Shown in pieces: positions 10,165-20,379 of a stretch of DNA of 64,000 bases. A model generated the notes under the pieces. It was not told the DNA's origin, did no database searches, and was given only the letters and a program-made list of their open reading frames with translations. Origin of the DNA: Cellvibrionaceae bacterium (GTDB taxonomy: Bacteria; Pseudomonadota; Gammaproteobacteria; Pseudomonadales; Cellvibrionaceae); NCBI GenBank assembly GCA_021151695.1, contig JAGKWU010000007.1:124001-188000 (forward strand), in the 5' to 3' direction. The position numbers were made by a program, and so were the translations under genes. How positions within the stretch are numbered: position 1 is the first letter of the stretch; each line of letters begins with the position of its first letter.

Positions 10165-10392
10165 ATGAAATTAAAAGGACTTTTAGGAATAGTGACGCAT
10201 ACACTGGTCGCAATTGAGCCGAGTAACTACTCGGTCATCAATGCTGACAGACTCTCAAATACAAAAGATTCTGAATAGGTCGAGGAAATCAATAAAGAAC
10301 TTAAAAACCGAGAGGCGGATCCCCAGCCATTTATCGAAAGGAACAAGTGGCTTAATACTCAAGAAACAAGTCAACCACACACCGTTCACTGA
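10165..10392 (+). pseudogene. Small gene interrupted by an in-frame amber codon
   Basis: ATG at 10165 follows CAAGGACG. The frame gives 37 codons to TAG at 10276, then continues in the same frame for 37 more codons to TGA at 10390-10392. The part after the stop (VEEINKELKNREADPQPFIE and onward) looks like a normal soluble protein. This suggests a 75-codon gene broken by one nonsense change, or read through. The first part alone (starting MKLKGLLGIVTHTLVAIE) could be a leader peptide. An overlapping frame at 10214-10465 is less protein-like. No family is recognised. Confidence 0.4.
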
Positions 10393-10570
10393 TATGCAAT
10401 GGTTTACCCAAGACGTGGCTCTCCCCGGCAGGTTAGAAATTCCAATCGGAAAGAAAAATGCTTGAAATGGAAATCAACATACTAACGTTATACGCATACA
10501 CATTCGCCGATTAAACGGGAGGAAGGTTAGAGAAGGCCGAACCGGTAACCCCCCGCCCCCTCCGCTTCAT

Positions 10571-11383
10571 TCATCCTACATCCTGCGCCACCACTACTTT
10601 ATAAGCATTTTTAAATTTGCCGAGCTCTTCAGTTCTCTCTTTCTCAAGTTTTAGTTGGAGTAGCTGATACTTATACTCCGTGCATCCAATTTCAATCGTG
10701 GTGAAAAGCAACTCAGAAGCACGTTTGTAAGCAAGTATTGATATGATGCATGCAAATACTGCCAATATCGTGAATGCCATCGAAAATAAATTATCGCGGA
10801 TCTTTTCTGCTGCAATCATAAAATTTTGCGAAGAAGCCATACGCATATCTAAATTGAAAAAAACCAAATACAAGGCCCAAAATCCACCAACCGTCCACCT
10901 ATAAAAACTTATTCTTGACTCGACTCTATTGGAAAATTTTTCAACGTTGTTTTCGAATAAATCCACTGAGTCTGAATCCGAAATTCCTGCTGCACGAAGT
11001 TCGCTCACCACCTTATTGACAACCTCTGATTTAACCCCATTACACATGTAGGTACTTGGCATGGCAAAAATGACCAATAAAAATGGCGGAATCATTGTAA
11101 AATTCATAATAACCGCGCGGTACTCTACCGGGGCCTCAAACTTCGAAAGCAAAAAAGAACACGCGAGCAATACTACAAAGGCCATGAATGACCAAACAGA
11201 TGCTGGGCGAGATAATTCAGAAAGGCCCACTTTCATGTAGCGATATGGGTGATAAAAAACTCTCGAAACAAACAGGAGCCAACCTTCACGAACGGCGAGC
11301 CCCATAACCATGCTCTCCGTTCGCTCCACAATTAGTTTTGTTATATCAAAAAAACTTAAATTCTTTGTCACTTTACCGACCAC
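10571..11383 (-). CDS. Hypothetical multi-pass membrane protein (270 aa)
   Basis: The start is GTG at 11383, preceded by AAGGAG with 7-nt spacing; the next in-frame ATG is far inside. Hydrophobic segments lie near residues 65-80, 90-108, 165-177 and 200-218, so about four membrane helices are expected. A soluble stretch of about 50 residues sits between the second and third, and a charged helical tail (LQLKLEKERTEELGKFKN) follows the last. The family is not recognised and no catalytic motif is visible. It lies alone on the minus strand in an accessory patch beside a Tn7-like module, so acquired DNA is possible. Confidence 0.7.
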   Translation of the reverse strand: MVGKVTKNLSFFDITKLIVERTESMVMGLAVREGWLLFVSRVFYHPYRYMKVGLSELSRPASVWSFMAFVVLLACSFLLSKFEAPVEYRAVIMNFTMIPPFLLVIFAMPSTYMCNGVKSEVVNKVVSELRAAGISDSDSVDLFENNVEKFSNRVESRISFYRWTVGGFWALYLVFFNLDMRMASSQNFMIAAEKIRDNLFSMAFTILAVFACIISILAYKRASELLFTTIEIGCTEYKYQLLQLKLEKERTEELGKFKNAYKVVVAQDVG

Positions 11384-11587
11384 GTCTGGCTCCTTATTGG
11401 CTCAAGATAGTTACTAATTTTGAGGGCCCAATCTTATAAAGTCGCCAAATGAATTCAAAGTGGCGAGAAAAATAGTGTCGCAGGAAACTACACCGGAGAA
11501 TTATGTGATGTCAGCTGAGGAAGGCAGCCGAACAAAGGTATGTTAAAAATGTGTGGCAGGTAATTATCGAGACAGGAGGAGGCAACT

Positions 11588-11674
11588 GTGAAACTAACTG
11601 ATATTCAGCCGGACTTAAAAGGCCCAGCCCAAAGGCTTGTTGTGCTACTTTTCTGGAACCACATCCCCGAGTAA
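11588..11674 (+). CDS. Possible micro-ORF (28 aa) with a strong ribosome-binding site
   Basis: GTG at 11588 is preceded by AGGAGGAGG at 5-8 nt, the strongest Shine-Dalgarno in this patch. The 28-residue product (MKLTDIQPDLKGPAQRLVVL and 8 more) ends at TAA 11672. It could be a leader peptide or the surviving start of a deleted gene. Nothing longer continues downstream. Confidence 0.3.
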   Translation: MKLTDIQPDLKGPAQRLVVLLFWNHIPE

Positions 11675-11697
11675 TTCAACGAAGCATAGGCCTCACC

Positions 11698-12444
11698 CTA
11701 CAACTCAAGCGTAAACTCTGGATTGAAAGAGGCGTTCATCCGCCTCTTATGCCCCTTCGCATTGCAGATGACCCGTGTGTTCGCGATCCGATAATCCAAC
11801 GAAGAATGAACATGCCCATGTATCCACCAAGTGGGACGGTGTTTTTCCAGCAAACCTTCTAACTGCGAAGCATACGCTGCCCCGATTACCTGTGCTCGAT
11901 CCCCTTGATCGAGTGACAGTGGGCTGGGCGCGTGATGAGAGACAACGACGTTTTTGTCCGAAGGTGACGACTCCAGATTTTTCCCAAGCCAGGCGATGGC
12001 CCGCTTGTGAATATGGTATATGTCGACTGACCGCATCTTGGAATAGGTCGGCTCCCGCCGGATAAAACGATAGTCATTCATGACCTGCTGGCACGCTGCC
12101 CCAGTCAGCTCCGGGGTACCGAACAGGGAAAAATCGGTCCATAGAGTAGTACCGTGAAACCGTACCCCCTCAATATCCACCGCACGCTCAGCCAGAACAT
12201 GGACATTGGACCCTTCCGCGGCAGCGGTCATTTGTCGAATCAGTTTCTGGTAGGTTGCCCCGTAAAACTCATGGTTGCCCGGTACGTAAATGACAGGAAC
12301 AGTAATCCCCTGCTCTTTTATCCACTCAATCCCCTTCAACTTGTTGTGTATATCGCCTGCAAGAACCACGACATCAGCATCAGTAGATACGAAGCTGAAG
12401 CTTTCAATTTCCAAATGAAGGTCGCTCAGTATCTGAATTCGCAT
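11698..12444 (-). CDS. Calcineurin-like metallophosphoesterase
   Basis: This is a 248-aa soluble protein of the calcineurin-like phosphoesterase superfamily. All metal-site motifs are present: SDLHLE at the N-terminus (Asp8, His10), LAGDIH (about 30), GNHEF (about 56), SHHAPS (about 168) and HGHVHSS (about 208). The family hydrolyses phosphoester bonds with a two-metal centre. The substrate cannot be told from sequence; cyclic nucleotides, nucleic-acid ends or phosphoproteins are all possible. There is no signal peptide, so it should act in the cytoplasm. The start ATG at 12444 has GGAAA upstream. It stands alone between unrelated accessory genes. Confidence 0.88.
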   Translation of the reverse strand: MRIQILSDLHLEIESFSFVSTDADVVVLAGDIHNKLKGIEWIKEQGITVPVIYVPGNHEFYGATYQKLIRQMTAAAEGSNVHVLAERAVDIEGVRFHGTTLWTDFSLFGTPELTGAACQQVMNDYRFIRREPTYSKMRSVDIYHIHKRAIAWLGKNLESSPSDKNVVVSHHAPSPLSLDQGDRAQVIGAAYASQLEGLLEKHRPTWWIHGHVHSSLDYRIANTRVICNAKGHKRRMNASFNPEFTLEL

Positions 12445-12747
12445 CTGGTTTTCCGCAAGGATTGGTTGAAATTAAAGCCAACCCAAAAGTACATCAAATG
12501 CCGGATAATGGACAGCAATTTTATGAACAAGTAGAAATCGAATACATCGAAAATCAAAAATAATTTTACACGCAAAATATCTTTTCGCTGCGCGCTCTAT
12601 GAAAAATGAAAGCTAAGGCGTAGTATTGATAAATACCCTATAAAACAAGCTATATTTTTCATATTTACTTATTTCATTAAGTAAATAATGCCTAAATTTT
12701 GGGTCGATATTTTACGGTATATTATTTTAGATACTGGGATAAATATA
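12445..12747. other. AT-rich intergenic region with palindrome
   Basis: The divergent promoters of the phosphoesterase (minus) and the antitoxin-like gene (plus) should lie here. The second half is very AT-rich and contains the palindrome at 12663-12686. No gene was seen. Confidence 0.5.
12663..12686. promoter_or_regulatory. Palindromic operator candidate
   Basis: ATTTACTT at 12663-12670 is mirrored exactly by AAGTAAAT at 12679-12686, with an 8-bp spacer. It lies 62 bp before the antitoxin-like gene, a common place for an autoregulatory operator. Confidence 0.5.
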
Positions 12748-13224
12748 ATGTATAAAACTCTCGATAAATTTCTCAACCAACCAGAAATACGATCAGTAGA
12801 ACTTGAAGGACAAACACTCGAACGATTCACCGTGTGTTTCGATTGGATTATCGAGATGATGCAAGAAGATCATTGGAATTTAACGAAGGCAGAAATGGCC
12901 TCCCTGATAAGCATCAGCGAAAGCGATTTTGACGATCTGATTGAAAACAAAGAGGGCTACCGGAAATTTCTCCCCGAGATCGCCTATAGAATGAGTTATC
13001 TGCTTGGAATACACCGGGCATTCATGCTGATCAACCCCCTCCCTGGAAAGGCTAACGCATACGCGATGTTTGGGCGCAATCGTTACGAACCGTGCGAAGG
13101 GAAAACTGTGAAGGAATTTTTGCTTGAACACCCAACCAACCAGCACATCCGAGCGGTAAGGGCATGGCTCGATACGTGCCGGATGCCATCCACGTATGAT
13201 TTTGACCCCGAAAGCCCGATTTAG
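12748..13224 (+). CDS. Xre/MbcA/ParS-like antitoxin-type protein, no toxin partner
   Basis: The product has 158 aa from ATG 12748. The middle (WNLTKAEMASLISISESDFD) resembles the helix-turn-helix of the Xre/MbcA antitoxin family. The C-terminal part resembles the MbcA/ParS/Xre toxin-binding domain, with an INPLPGKANAYAMFGRN segment and a VKEFLLEHPTNQHIRAVRAW helix pair. Such proteins normally sit directly before a RES- or ParT-type toxin gene that they neutralise. Here no toxin gene follows: the next 970 bp are non-coding. It is either an orphan regulator or an antitoxin left after toxin loss. A palindrome upstream (12663-12686) could be its own operator. The family assignment rests on motif resemblance only. 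Confidence 0.55.
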   Translation: MYKTLDKFLNQPEIRSVELEGQTLERFTVCFDWIIEMMQEDHWNLTKAEMASLISISESDFDDLIENKEGYRKFLPEIAYRMSYLLGIHRAFMLINPLPGKANAYAMFGRNRYEPCEGKTVKEFLLEHPTNQHIRAVRAWLDTCRMPSTYDFDPESPI

Positions 13225-13965
13225 GACAAGCAGGGTGGGCAATTCGCGACTTCGCGATGCCCTACTCCAACTTTAATGCCGCAAGCGACTCTGCCCCCAC
13301 TCGCAAATCAGGACTCGCCTGGACAGCCAAGCGAGTAACTTCACGGCACTTCCTCTTTAACACTGGTTTAACAGACCTAATGGGCGACAGTAACGACACA
13401 CACTCGGGATTGGAAAAATATTAGGAGCCTACCCTAGCACTTAGCGAATGCGCGAACTATCTTAGCTGCCCTAGACGAAGAAATTGGCAGCTCAACACCC
13501 TGCTCGAACGAGAGCCAAGCAAAATTTTTAAGGCGTTTTTAGACGGTTTTATTTTTAAAATCGCGACGACGGAAACTTGGAATTATTACGTTTTTAACGT
13601 CTTGGTTTGATAACAAATTTTGGCTTCTGTCCACAAGGTATTGAAAACCAAGGAAACTACGGAAAAAAAGTCGACGGCGATATATATAATATACCAGAAA
13701 ATACATATAGAAATTAGAGGGTTACGTGCGAAACGCGCTGTTGCGCTATTTTTCGAAGGGGAATAAAGTGAAAAAAGCTATCACTTAAATTCGAGTCATC
13801 GAATCCAAAACAGGAAACTTTCAAGTGACTTAAAAAAATACACAGGAAGAGTGGATGAGGGGAAGCGGTCTCGCAAACCGCTCCGTCCACAGGCAGAAAT
13901 CTGACCGACTCTGCGACCCTTCCAAATCTAAATCCCCCGCCAAAAAAAATCAAGAAAATTTTGAC

Positions 13966-13980
13966 GGGCAAGCTTTGCCC
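13966..13980. other. Short perfect hairpin
   Basis: GGGCAAGCTTTGCCC is a 6-bp perfect stem with a 3-nt loop, about 215 bp before tnsA. Its role is unknown. Confidence 0.45.
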
Positions 13981-14041
13981 AAAGAAAAGCCAACCAGAAC
14001 CGCAGCGAGGTAAGTCTATGTATCGAATCCATGAATAAATT

Positions 14042-14076
14042 GAGGACAGACCAATCTTGCAGGAAAGGTCTGCCCT
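14042..14076. promoter_or_regulatory. Hairpin in tnsA leader region
   Basis: GAGGACAGACC pairs with GGTCTGCCCTC across a 13-nt loop with one internal mismatch. There is no T-run, so it is not a standard terminator. It could act in the tnsA leader RNA or bind protein. Confidence 0.4.
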
Positions 14077-14195
14077 CGGGTGACGTCAAACGTCTGGACT
14101 CTCAATCCTAGTTTGGCCTCACCCATGTTCGAAGTCAAGTTGCCCGTTTTTCGGGACGCTACAACTACACCCAACTTTCGACCAAGGGGAAAAAT

Positions 14196-14872
14196 ATGTC
14201 CGTCAACCTAGGGTATTACAAACAGATTAACAGTGCCTTTAGCACACCCCCGGATTTAGCCGGGGTTATCCATGGCCAACGCCCTGTTTTAAGGGGCGCC
14301 CCATCCAGGCGTGTGTCGATTTTCTCAAGCAAGAAAAATCGCGGAAGCCTAATCCTCGAAAGCCATCTCGAGCGAGCCGCCGTCATCTGCCTTGAATCCT
14401 CAAGCATCGTCTCGCGCTACGTCACCCAGGCGCTTCGCATCGACCTTTCAGCTAAAGAATACGTAATGCCTGACATCTTGGTCGAGCGTACTGATGGCTC
14501 CTTCGTCGTGATCGAAGTTAAGTGGAGCATCAAAGGCCTGACAGATCTCCAACGCCGTCGTTACGCAATCTGCGAGGATCTTCTGGATCGCGAAGGAATC
14601 GAGTTTCGACTAATTGATCGTAACCATTTGCCGGACCTCGATCACGCATATCGCCTGATGACGCTGTACACGCGAGGCCACCAACAAGAATGGTCCCCCG
14701 AAGCAATCGAGTTTGCAACCGAGTTATTGACTGAAGTACCCGTCCGGACAATCAACCAGGCGCGAGCCGAATTGGTAAAAGCGGCCTTGCCAGCGGCTCT
14801 CTGTGATTACCTCGTCTTCCATCGAAAAGTGTCGTTCAAAGATAGCTCTAACGATACCGTGGAGATTGCAGC

Positions 14873-14876
<4 letters not shown>
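14196..14876 (+). CDS. tnsA: Tn7-like transposition endonuclease TnsA
   Basis: The product has 226 aa, slightly shorter than Tn7 TnsA (273 aa). TnsA is the restriction-endonuclease-like subunit that cuts the 5' ends of the element so that it moves by cut-and-paste. The catalytic pattern is visible: Glu59 (SHLERAA), Asp93 (MPDILVE) and Glu107-x-Lys109 (VIEVKWS). The C-terminal part matches the TnsA C-terminal helical domain. ATG at 14196 follows AAGGGGAAAA. Its last 4 bp overlap the start of tnsB (ATGA, 14873-14876), so the two are translationally coupled. It is the first gene of the tnsABC-tniQ operon. Confidence 0.92.
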
Positions 14877-16825
<1,949 letters not shown>

Positions 16826-16879
16826 TTGCAATACAGAGTCCGTAAAAAATATCAATCAATTCCATCATGGAGAAAAGCT

Positions 16880-17821
16880 ATGTTCGAAAACGATTTTTTA
16901 GAGAAAATGAAAACCTTCAATAATAGCTTCATAAAACACTCATCGTTCGAAAATGCACTTGAGGGTATTAAAGAGTGCATGACGATGACGCAATATTCAC
17001 AAGAATCCGTTAATTGCTTGCTACTCGGGCAGCCAGGCTCCGGGAAATCGTCAATCTGCAAATATCTATTGGAAGCAACCCCCTCAAGAACAATAATAGA
17101 GGACGGATGCGAAATAATTGAAAGACCAGTGATTTTCGCTGAAGCGCCGGCAAACGTGACCCCAAAAAAGCTGGCATCTGCACTGCTAGTGGCACTGGGC
17201 GACCCCAACCCAGAGAAAGGTGGCGAATTCAATATGACAGAGCGATTAGTTCAGAGGCTAAAACAATGTCGCAATCGCCTTTTGTTGCTGGACGAGATTC
17301 ATAACTTATTGGACGCAACACGCACTTCAAAACAACAGGCATCTGCTTGTCAATGGCTGAAGGGCATTATCAATAGGAGCAGATGCACGGTTTGCCTTGT
17401 TGGGCTGGAGGAACTGGCTGACTCCCTGGACGCGGAGATCCAACGCCGCTTCTTGATGCGTTACGTTTTATCGCCATTGTCGACAGGAACACCCGAAGCA
17501 CCAGGAGATCTTCCCATGTACTTCGGCGGATTAGCAAAGACAGCAAAGACGTTGTTTGAATTATCGTCTGTGCCCAACCGGAAAGACCACCATTTTATAA
17601 ATCAATTATATGTTGCCACTGGTGGCCTACCCTCATTTGTATCGGCTCTGATTCGAGAGGCGATTAAGGTAAGCAAAAAATTAAATAAGTCTTGTTTCGA
17701 CCTGGAGGACATTAGTTTTGCCTTTGATAAAGGGTTATGTCGTGGAGTCTGCCTAATTACGAACAATCCATTCACTATGAACCCAATGCAGCTGGCAATC
17801 AATTTAGGAGTGAAGCGATGA
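16880..17821 (+). CDS. tnsC: Tn7-like AAA+ ATPase TnsC
   Basis: The product has 313 aa from ATG 16880, which has GGAG 7 nt upstream; a TTG right after the tnsB stop would add 18 residues but lacks a ribosome-binding site. TnsC is the ATP-dependent regulator linking target selection by TniQ to the TnsAB transposase. Walker A is GQPGSGKS (about 50-57) and Walker B is LLLLDE (Asp138, Glu139). A sensor-type segment (VCLVGLEELADSLDAEIQRR) and an arginine-rich turn follow, as in the TniB/TnsC family. It overlaps tniQ by 4 bp at its stop (ATGA, 17818-17821). Confidence 0.92.
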   Translation: MFENDFLEKMKTFNNSFIKHSSFENALEGIKECMTMTQYSQESVNCLLLGQPGSGKSSICKYLLEATPSRTIIEDGCEIIERPVIFAEAPANVTPKKLASALLVALGDPNPEKGGEFNMTERLVQRLKQCRNRLLLLDEIHNLLDATRTSKQQASACQWLKGIINRSRCTVCLVGLEELADSLDAEIQRRFLMRYVLSPLSTGTPEAPGDLPMYFGGLAKTAKTLFELSSVPNRKDHHFINQLYVATGGLPSFVSALIREAIKVSKKLNKSCFDLEDISFAFDKGLCRGVCLITNNPFTMNPMQLAINLGVKR

Positions 17822-19752
17822 ACAAGCCTGGGGAATTACTAGTCAGACCCATCGCCATTGAAGACGAGTCGCCAGCCGGCCTGATAATTAGAGCTGCGGA
17901 AAAAAATATGTATGGAAATGTAAACCATATGGTCACGGCAGCAAAAACGGGACGCGATTTTGATCTTCCAGTCGTCGTGAGTTATGTGGACAGATTTATA
18001 AAGCTAATCAGCGTGCTTGGATTGAAATTCCCAAATCCGGGCGAAACAATGGAAAGGGAAACTGGAACAATAAGATCTAAGCGCCGCTTCATGAGGCATT
18101 TTTTTCCCATCGATTTTTTCAGAGTGGATGGTGAGGCTTATTGCCCTGCTTGTCTGAAAGAAAAAAGCTATTTACGAAAAATATGGATGTTTAGACCCTA
18201 CAGTAAGTGCCACTTACACAATGTACCTATTGAGACATCGTGCCGAAAATGCAAAAGCGCGATAAATATATTTCGTGGCACCGTTAATGAATGCGACAGA
18301 TGTAAGAAAAGCCTGGGTCATGATATCGGTGATTACGAGCCGAATATGTATTCGGCGTGGGTACACAATTTTGTGAACGATCACCAAAACCCAGCCGATG
18401 CTGATTACTTTTCACAGCTATTTAGTTGGGGAATCACAATTTTTAACGATAGTGGCCAACTTAAAACGGATTATGAGGCTACGAAGCTTACCTACAGCTT
18501 TTTCAATGAGCCAGAAAAATTTGATCAGGTTCTTCATGAATATGCTATCCATGACACCAGACATCTCAAAATCAAGCTTATGCCACTGTTAAAAGGAGCT
18601 GAGAGAATCGCATCGTTTGCGAATAGATTAATTGGTCAATACGGTGATAGTCCGTACTCCCAAGCTGATTTATTAATGGAGGTAACGCTTACGGATGCAG
18701 CCATACTACTTGATGTGACGGGGAAGACTATGGGCCTTCTGCTAAAGCGAAATGGCAAAAGAGCTACCAAACGCGAGCAGATGATATCAATTGGTGAACT
18801 GTTCAATTTGGTCGAGATTGACCGGGCGCGGAAAATTGAAATCAAGCAAGACGTTCTCCACGGCTTATTGGAAATTAACGAAGTGGCTACCATGCTGGAT
18901 GTCCATCACGAGATCATTCGATCACTACATAGAGCCGGGTATTTGCAATTCGATAAGCAGCTAATTAAAGGGGCTCACAGGTATGTCATTTCACCAAGTT
19001 TGGTCCAGGCTTTTTCAGAGGAGTTTGTTCTCGTTGGAACTTTGGCGAGAAAATTTGGAGTAAATGCAACAGCGCTTACATCAAGACTTGCAGCGCTAGG
19101 GATTCAGCCGGCGGCTACACCGAAAGATAGCGAGTTGAAAACTTGCATCTTTCGACAAGCTGACGTACAGGAGCTTACGACTGAACGCATTCAGTCAGTG
19201 AAAAACTGCGCCACAACCGCAGGCCGTAGGCGCAAGGATGCTTTGCCCCCTGAACCGAAACTGATGTCTGGCATCAGCATAATAGAAGCATCGGAAAAGC
19301 TCGGAGTTTCGATCCAGCAAATAAGAACTCTACTTACGCGGGGAGTATTACAACGAGACCAGGGTTTCAACGTGGGAGTCCGAGTCACGTTGGATTCCTT
19401 GGAAAAACTCATGATGCATTTAAGCAGTACCGAATATATGCCGGCAAAAGACGCTGCCCAACAGTTCGGGATTTCAATTCGGGAACTAAAAATCTCTTGG
19501 GCTTCCACAGGGATAATAGAATACTTCGACTACGTTTATTGGGAGCTTGTCAAAATTAGTGACGTATTGAAAGTGTCGAAGATTCGATCAGAATTCGTCA
19601 CTTCAGCCGAAGGGGGTATCCTGTTAGGCAACCATCGAGGCCATGTCGTAAACCTATATATGCGGGGACTGATTGAACGACATTTTTTTGATAAATCGAA
19701 GAAGGTTGCTCTGTATCGAAAATCAGACGTCTTAAAATTTAAAGTTAGCTAA
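17818..19752 (+). CDS. tniQ: Tn7-like target-selection protein TniQ/TnsD
   Basis: The product has 644 aa from ATG 17818, with AGGAG 7 nt upstream and a 4-bp overlap with tnsC. TniQ/TnsD proteins read the attachment site and recruit TnsC. The N-terminal TniQ domain has a Cys/His zinc site: CPAC (109, 112), CHLH (about 131-134), CRKC (142, 145) and CDRC (159, 162). The long C-terminal part carries several MerR/excisionase-like helix-turn-helix units, for example near LEINEVATMLDVHHEIIRSL, SIIEASEKLGVSIQQIRTLL and YMPAKDAAQQFGISIREL. That length points to a TnsD-like, sequence-specific target protein rather than a short CRISPR-associated TniQ. The target site is unknown; glmS is not in the window. 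Confidence 0.9.
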   Translation: MNKPGELLVRPIAIEDESPAGLIIRAAEKNMYGNVNHMVTAAKTGRDFDLPVVVSYVDRFIKLISVLGLKFPNPGETMERETGTIRSKRRFMRHFFPIDFFRVDGEAYCPACLKEKSYLRKIWMFRPYSKCHLHNVPIETSCRKCKSAINIFRGTVNECDRCKKSLGHDIGDYEPNMYSAWVHNFVNDHQNPADADYFSQLFSWGITIFNDSGQLKTDYEATKLTYSFFNEPEKFDQVLHEYAIHDTRHLKIKLMPLLKGAERIASFANRLIGQYGDSPYSQADLLMEVTLTDAAILLDVTGKTMGLLLKRNGKRATKREQMISIGELFNLVEIDRARKIEIKQDVLHGLLEINEVATMLDVHHEIIRSLHRAGYLQFDKQLIKGAHRYVISPSLVQAFSEEFVLVGTLARKFGVNATALTSRLAALGIQPAATPKDSELKTCIFRQADVQELTTERIQSVKNCATTAGRRRKDALPPEPKLMSGISIIEASEKLGVSIQQIRTLLTRGVLQRDQGFNVGVRVTLDSLEKLMMHLSSTEYMPAKDAAQQFGISIRELKISWASTGIIEYFDYVYWELVKISDVLKVSKIRSEFVTSAEGGILLGNHRGHVVNLYMRGLIERHFFDKSKKVALYRKSDVLKFKVS

Positions 19753-19781
19753 CCTTTCCCATCAGATAACCCGTCCTACCC

Positions 19782-19808
19782 GGATTGCAGCTTGATTAAC
19801 TGCAATCC
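19782..19808 (+). terminator. Hairpin after tniQ
   Basis: GGATTGCAG (19782-19790) pairs perfectly with CTGCAATCC (19800-19808). The loop is 9 nt. No T-run follows, so a Rho-independent terminator is possible but not typical. Confidence 0.45.
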
Positions 19809-19943
19809 AACCATCTTGCACCGCCCGCCCGAAAACTTGATCAATATTTAGCCGTTCCGTTCAGGCATAATCTGTCTGCTTTCGCATAAACCTCGAATTC
19901 GTTAAAGTAGTGGGTAATTGCACCAAGGTAGGTAGCGAAGGCG

Positions 19944-20053
19944 GATTAGACCAAGGTATGTGTCGCGACTTAGACAGATTAGACCAAGGTATGTGTCGAG
20001 AACGGCGGATTAGACCAACGTATGTGTCGCAAACTAGACCAAGGCTTGTGTCG
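19944..20053 (+). repeat. Directly repeated TnsB-site-like motifs (transposon end)
   Basis: Core TAGACCAAGGTATGTGTCG occurs at 19947-19965 and 19980-19998, as TAGACCAACGTATGTGTCG at 20011-20029, and as TAGACCAAGGCTTGTGTCG at 20035-20053. Step sizes are 33, 31 and 24 bp. A degenerate copy starts at 19922 (ACCAAGGTAGG) and a shorter one ends at 20109 (GGACGTGTCG). Read from outside inward (CGACACATACCTTGGTC) the core resembles the GACA-containing TnsB sites of Tn7 ends. All copies share one orientation, as in a transposon end. Confidence 0.75.
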
Positions 20054-20120
20054 CGACTTCCTTTAACCAATTGATTTGATTGGCTTTTCCTGAACCACAG
20101 GACGTGTCGTCGTACGCCGC

Positions 20121-20150
20121 TCGTCATCCTCGCGCAGCGGGGATCCAGCT
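20121..20150 (+). repeat. Single arm of dispersed chromosomal palindrome
   Basis: GTCATCCTCGCGCAGCGGGG followed by ATCCAGCT matches the left arm of the complete palindrome at 60864-60979. The right arm is absent here. It marks the chromosomal side of the transposon's right flank. Confidence 0.7.
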
Positions 20151-20160
20151 CTTAAAGAAG

Positions 20161-20177
20161 TCTTCGCAACGCGAAGA
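20161..20177. other. Tight perfect hairpin
   Basis: TCTTCGC and GCGAAGA form a 7-bp stem with an AAC loop just after the single palindrome arm. Its role is unknown. Confidence 0.4.
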
Positions 20178-20379
20178 TAAAAAATGGACAATCAAGTTCC
20201 GGAGTGAATAACCAAAACCGTTATTGAGTTGTATCAGATTTTTTCTGGTGGGGCTTGGTAGCGGTTTTTTGTTTTAGACGCAAGAGCTCCTTCAAATACA
20301 AGGAACCTTGCACTCATCATTTTCACAGCACAAAACAAAATAAAAATACATGACGACAACACATAAAAAGGGGAAATAA

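Larger units (their letters stand above)
13225..14195. other. 971-bp non-coding region before tnsA, expected to hold a transposon end
   Basis: No convincing gene is present. Features seen are: a weak match to the TnsB-like motif (CGACACACACTCGGGATTGG, 13394-13413) in the orientation expected of an opposite end; CTTGG-containing weak matches near 13576 and 13601; an AT-rich promoter-like stretch (13680-13700); a perfect hairpin (13966-13980); and a larger hairpin (14042-14076). The end of the element could not be fixed. Confidence 0.4.
19753..20379. other. Non-coding region with transposon-end repeats and half of a dispersed palindrome
   Basis: After tniQ come a 9-bp-stem hairpin (19782-19808), direct repeats (19922-20053), a possible further site (20100-20109), one arm of a dispersed chromosomal palindrome (20121-20150) and a tight hairpin (20161-20177). 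The GTG-started gene at 20380 follows. I regard a minus-strand frame across the repeats as chance. Confidence 0.6.

Noticed and set aside
13714..13971. Minus-strand frame of 85 codons before tnsA
   Set aside because: Composition is not protein-like and no ribosome-binding site precedes it.
13225..14195. Toxin gene partner for the antitoxin-like protein
   Set aside because: No frame with a RES, ParT or other toxin pattern exists downstream.
19944..20053. Repeats as a CRISPR array
   Set aside because: Spacers are only about 5-14 bp, uneven, and no cas gene is present; a transposon end fits better.
19861..20127. Minus-strand frame of 88 codons across the end repeats
   Set aside because: Its repeated RHIPWSN-like units only reflect the DNA repeats; it has no sensible start or ribosome-binding site.
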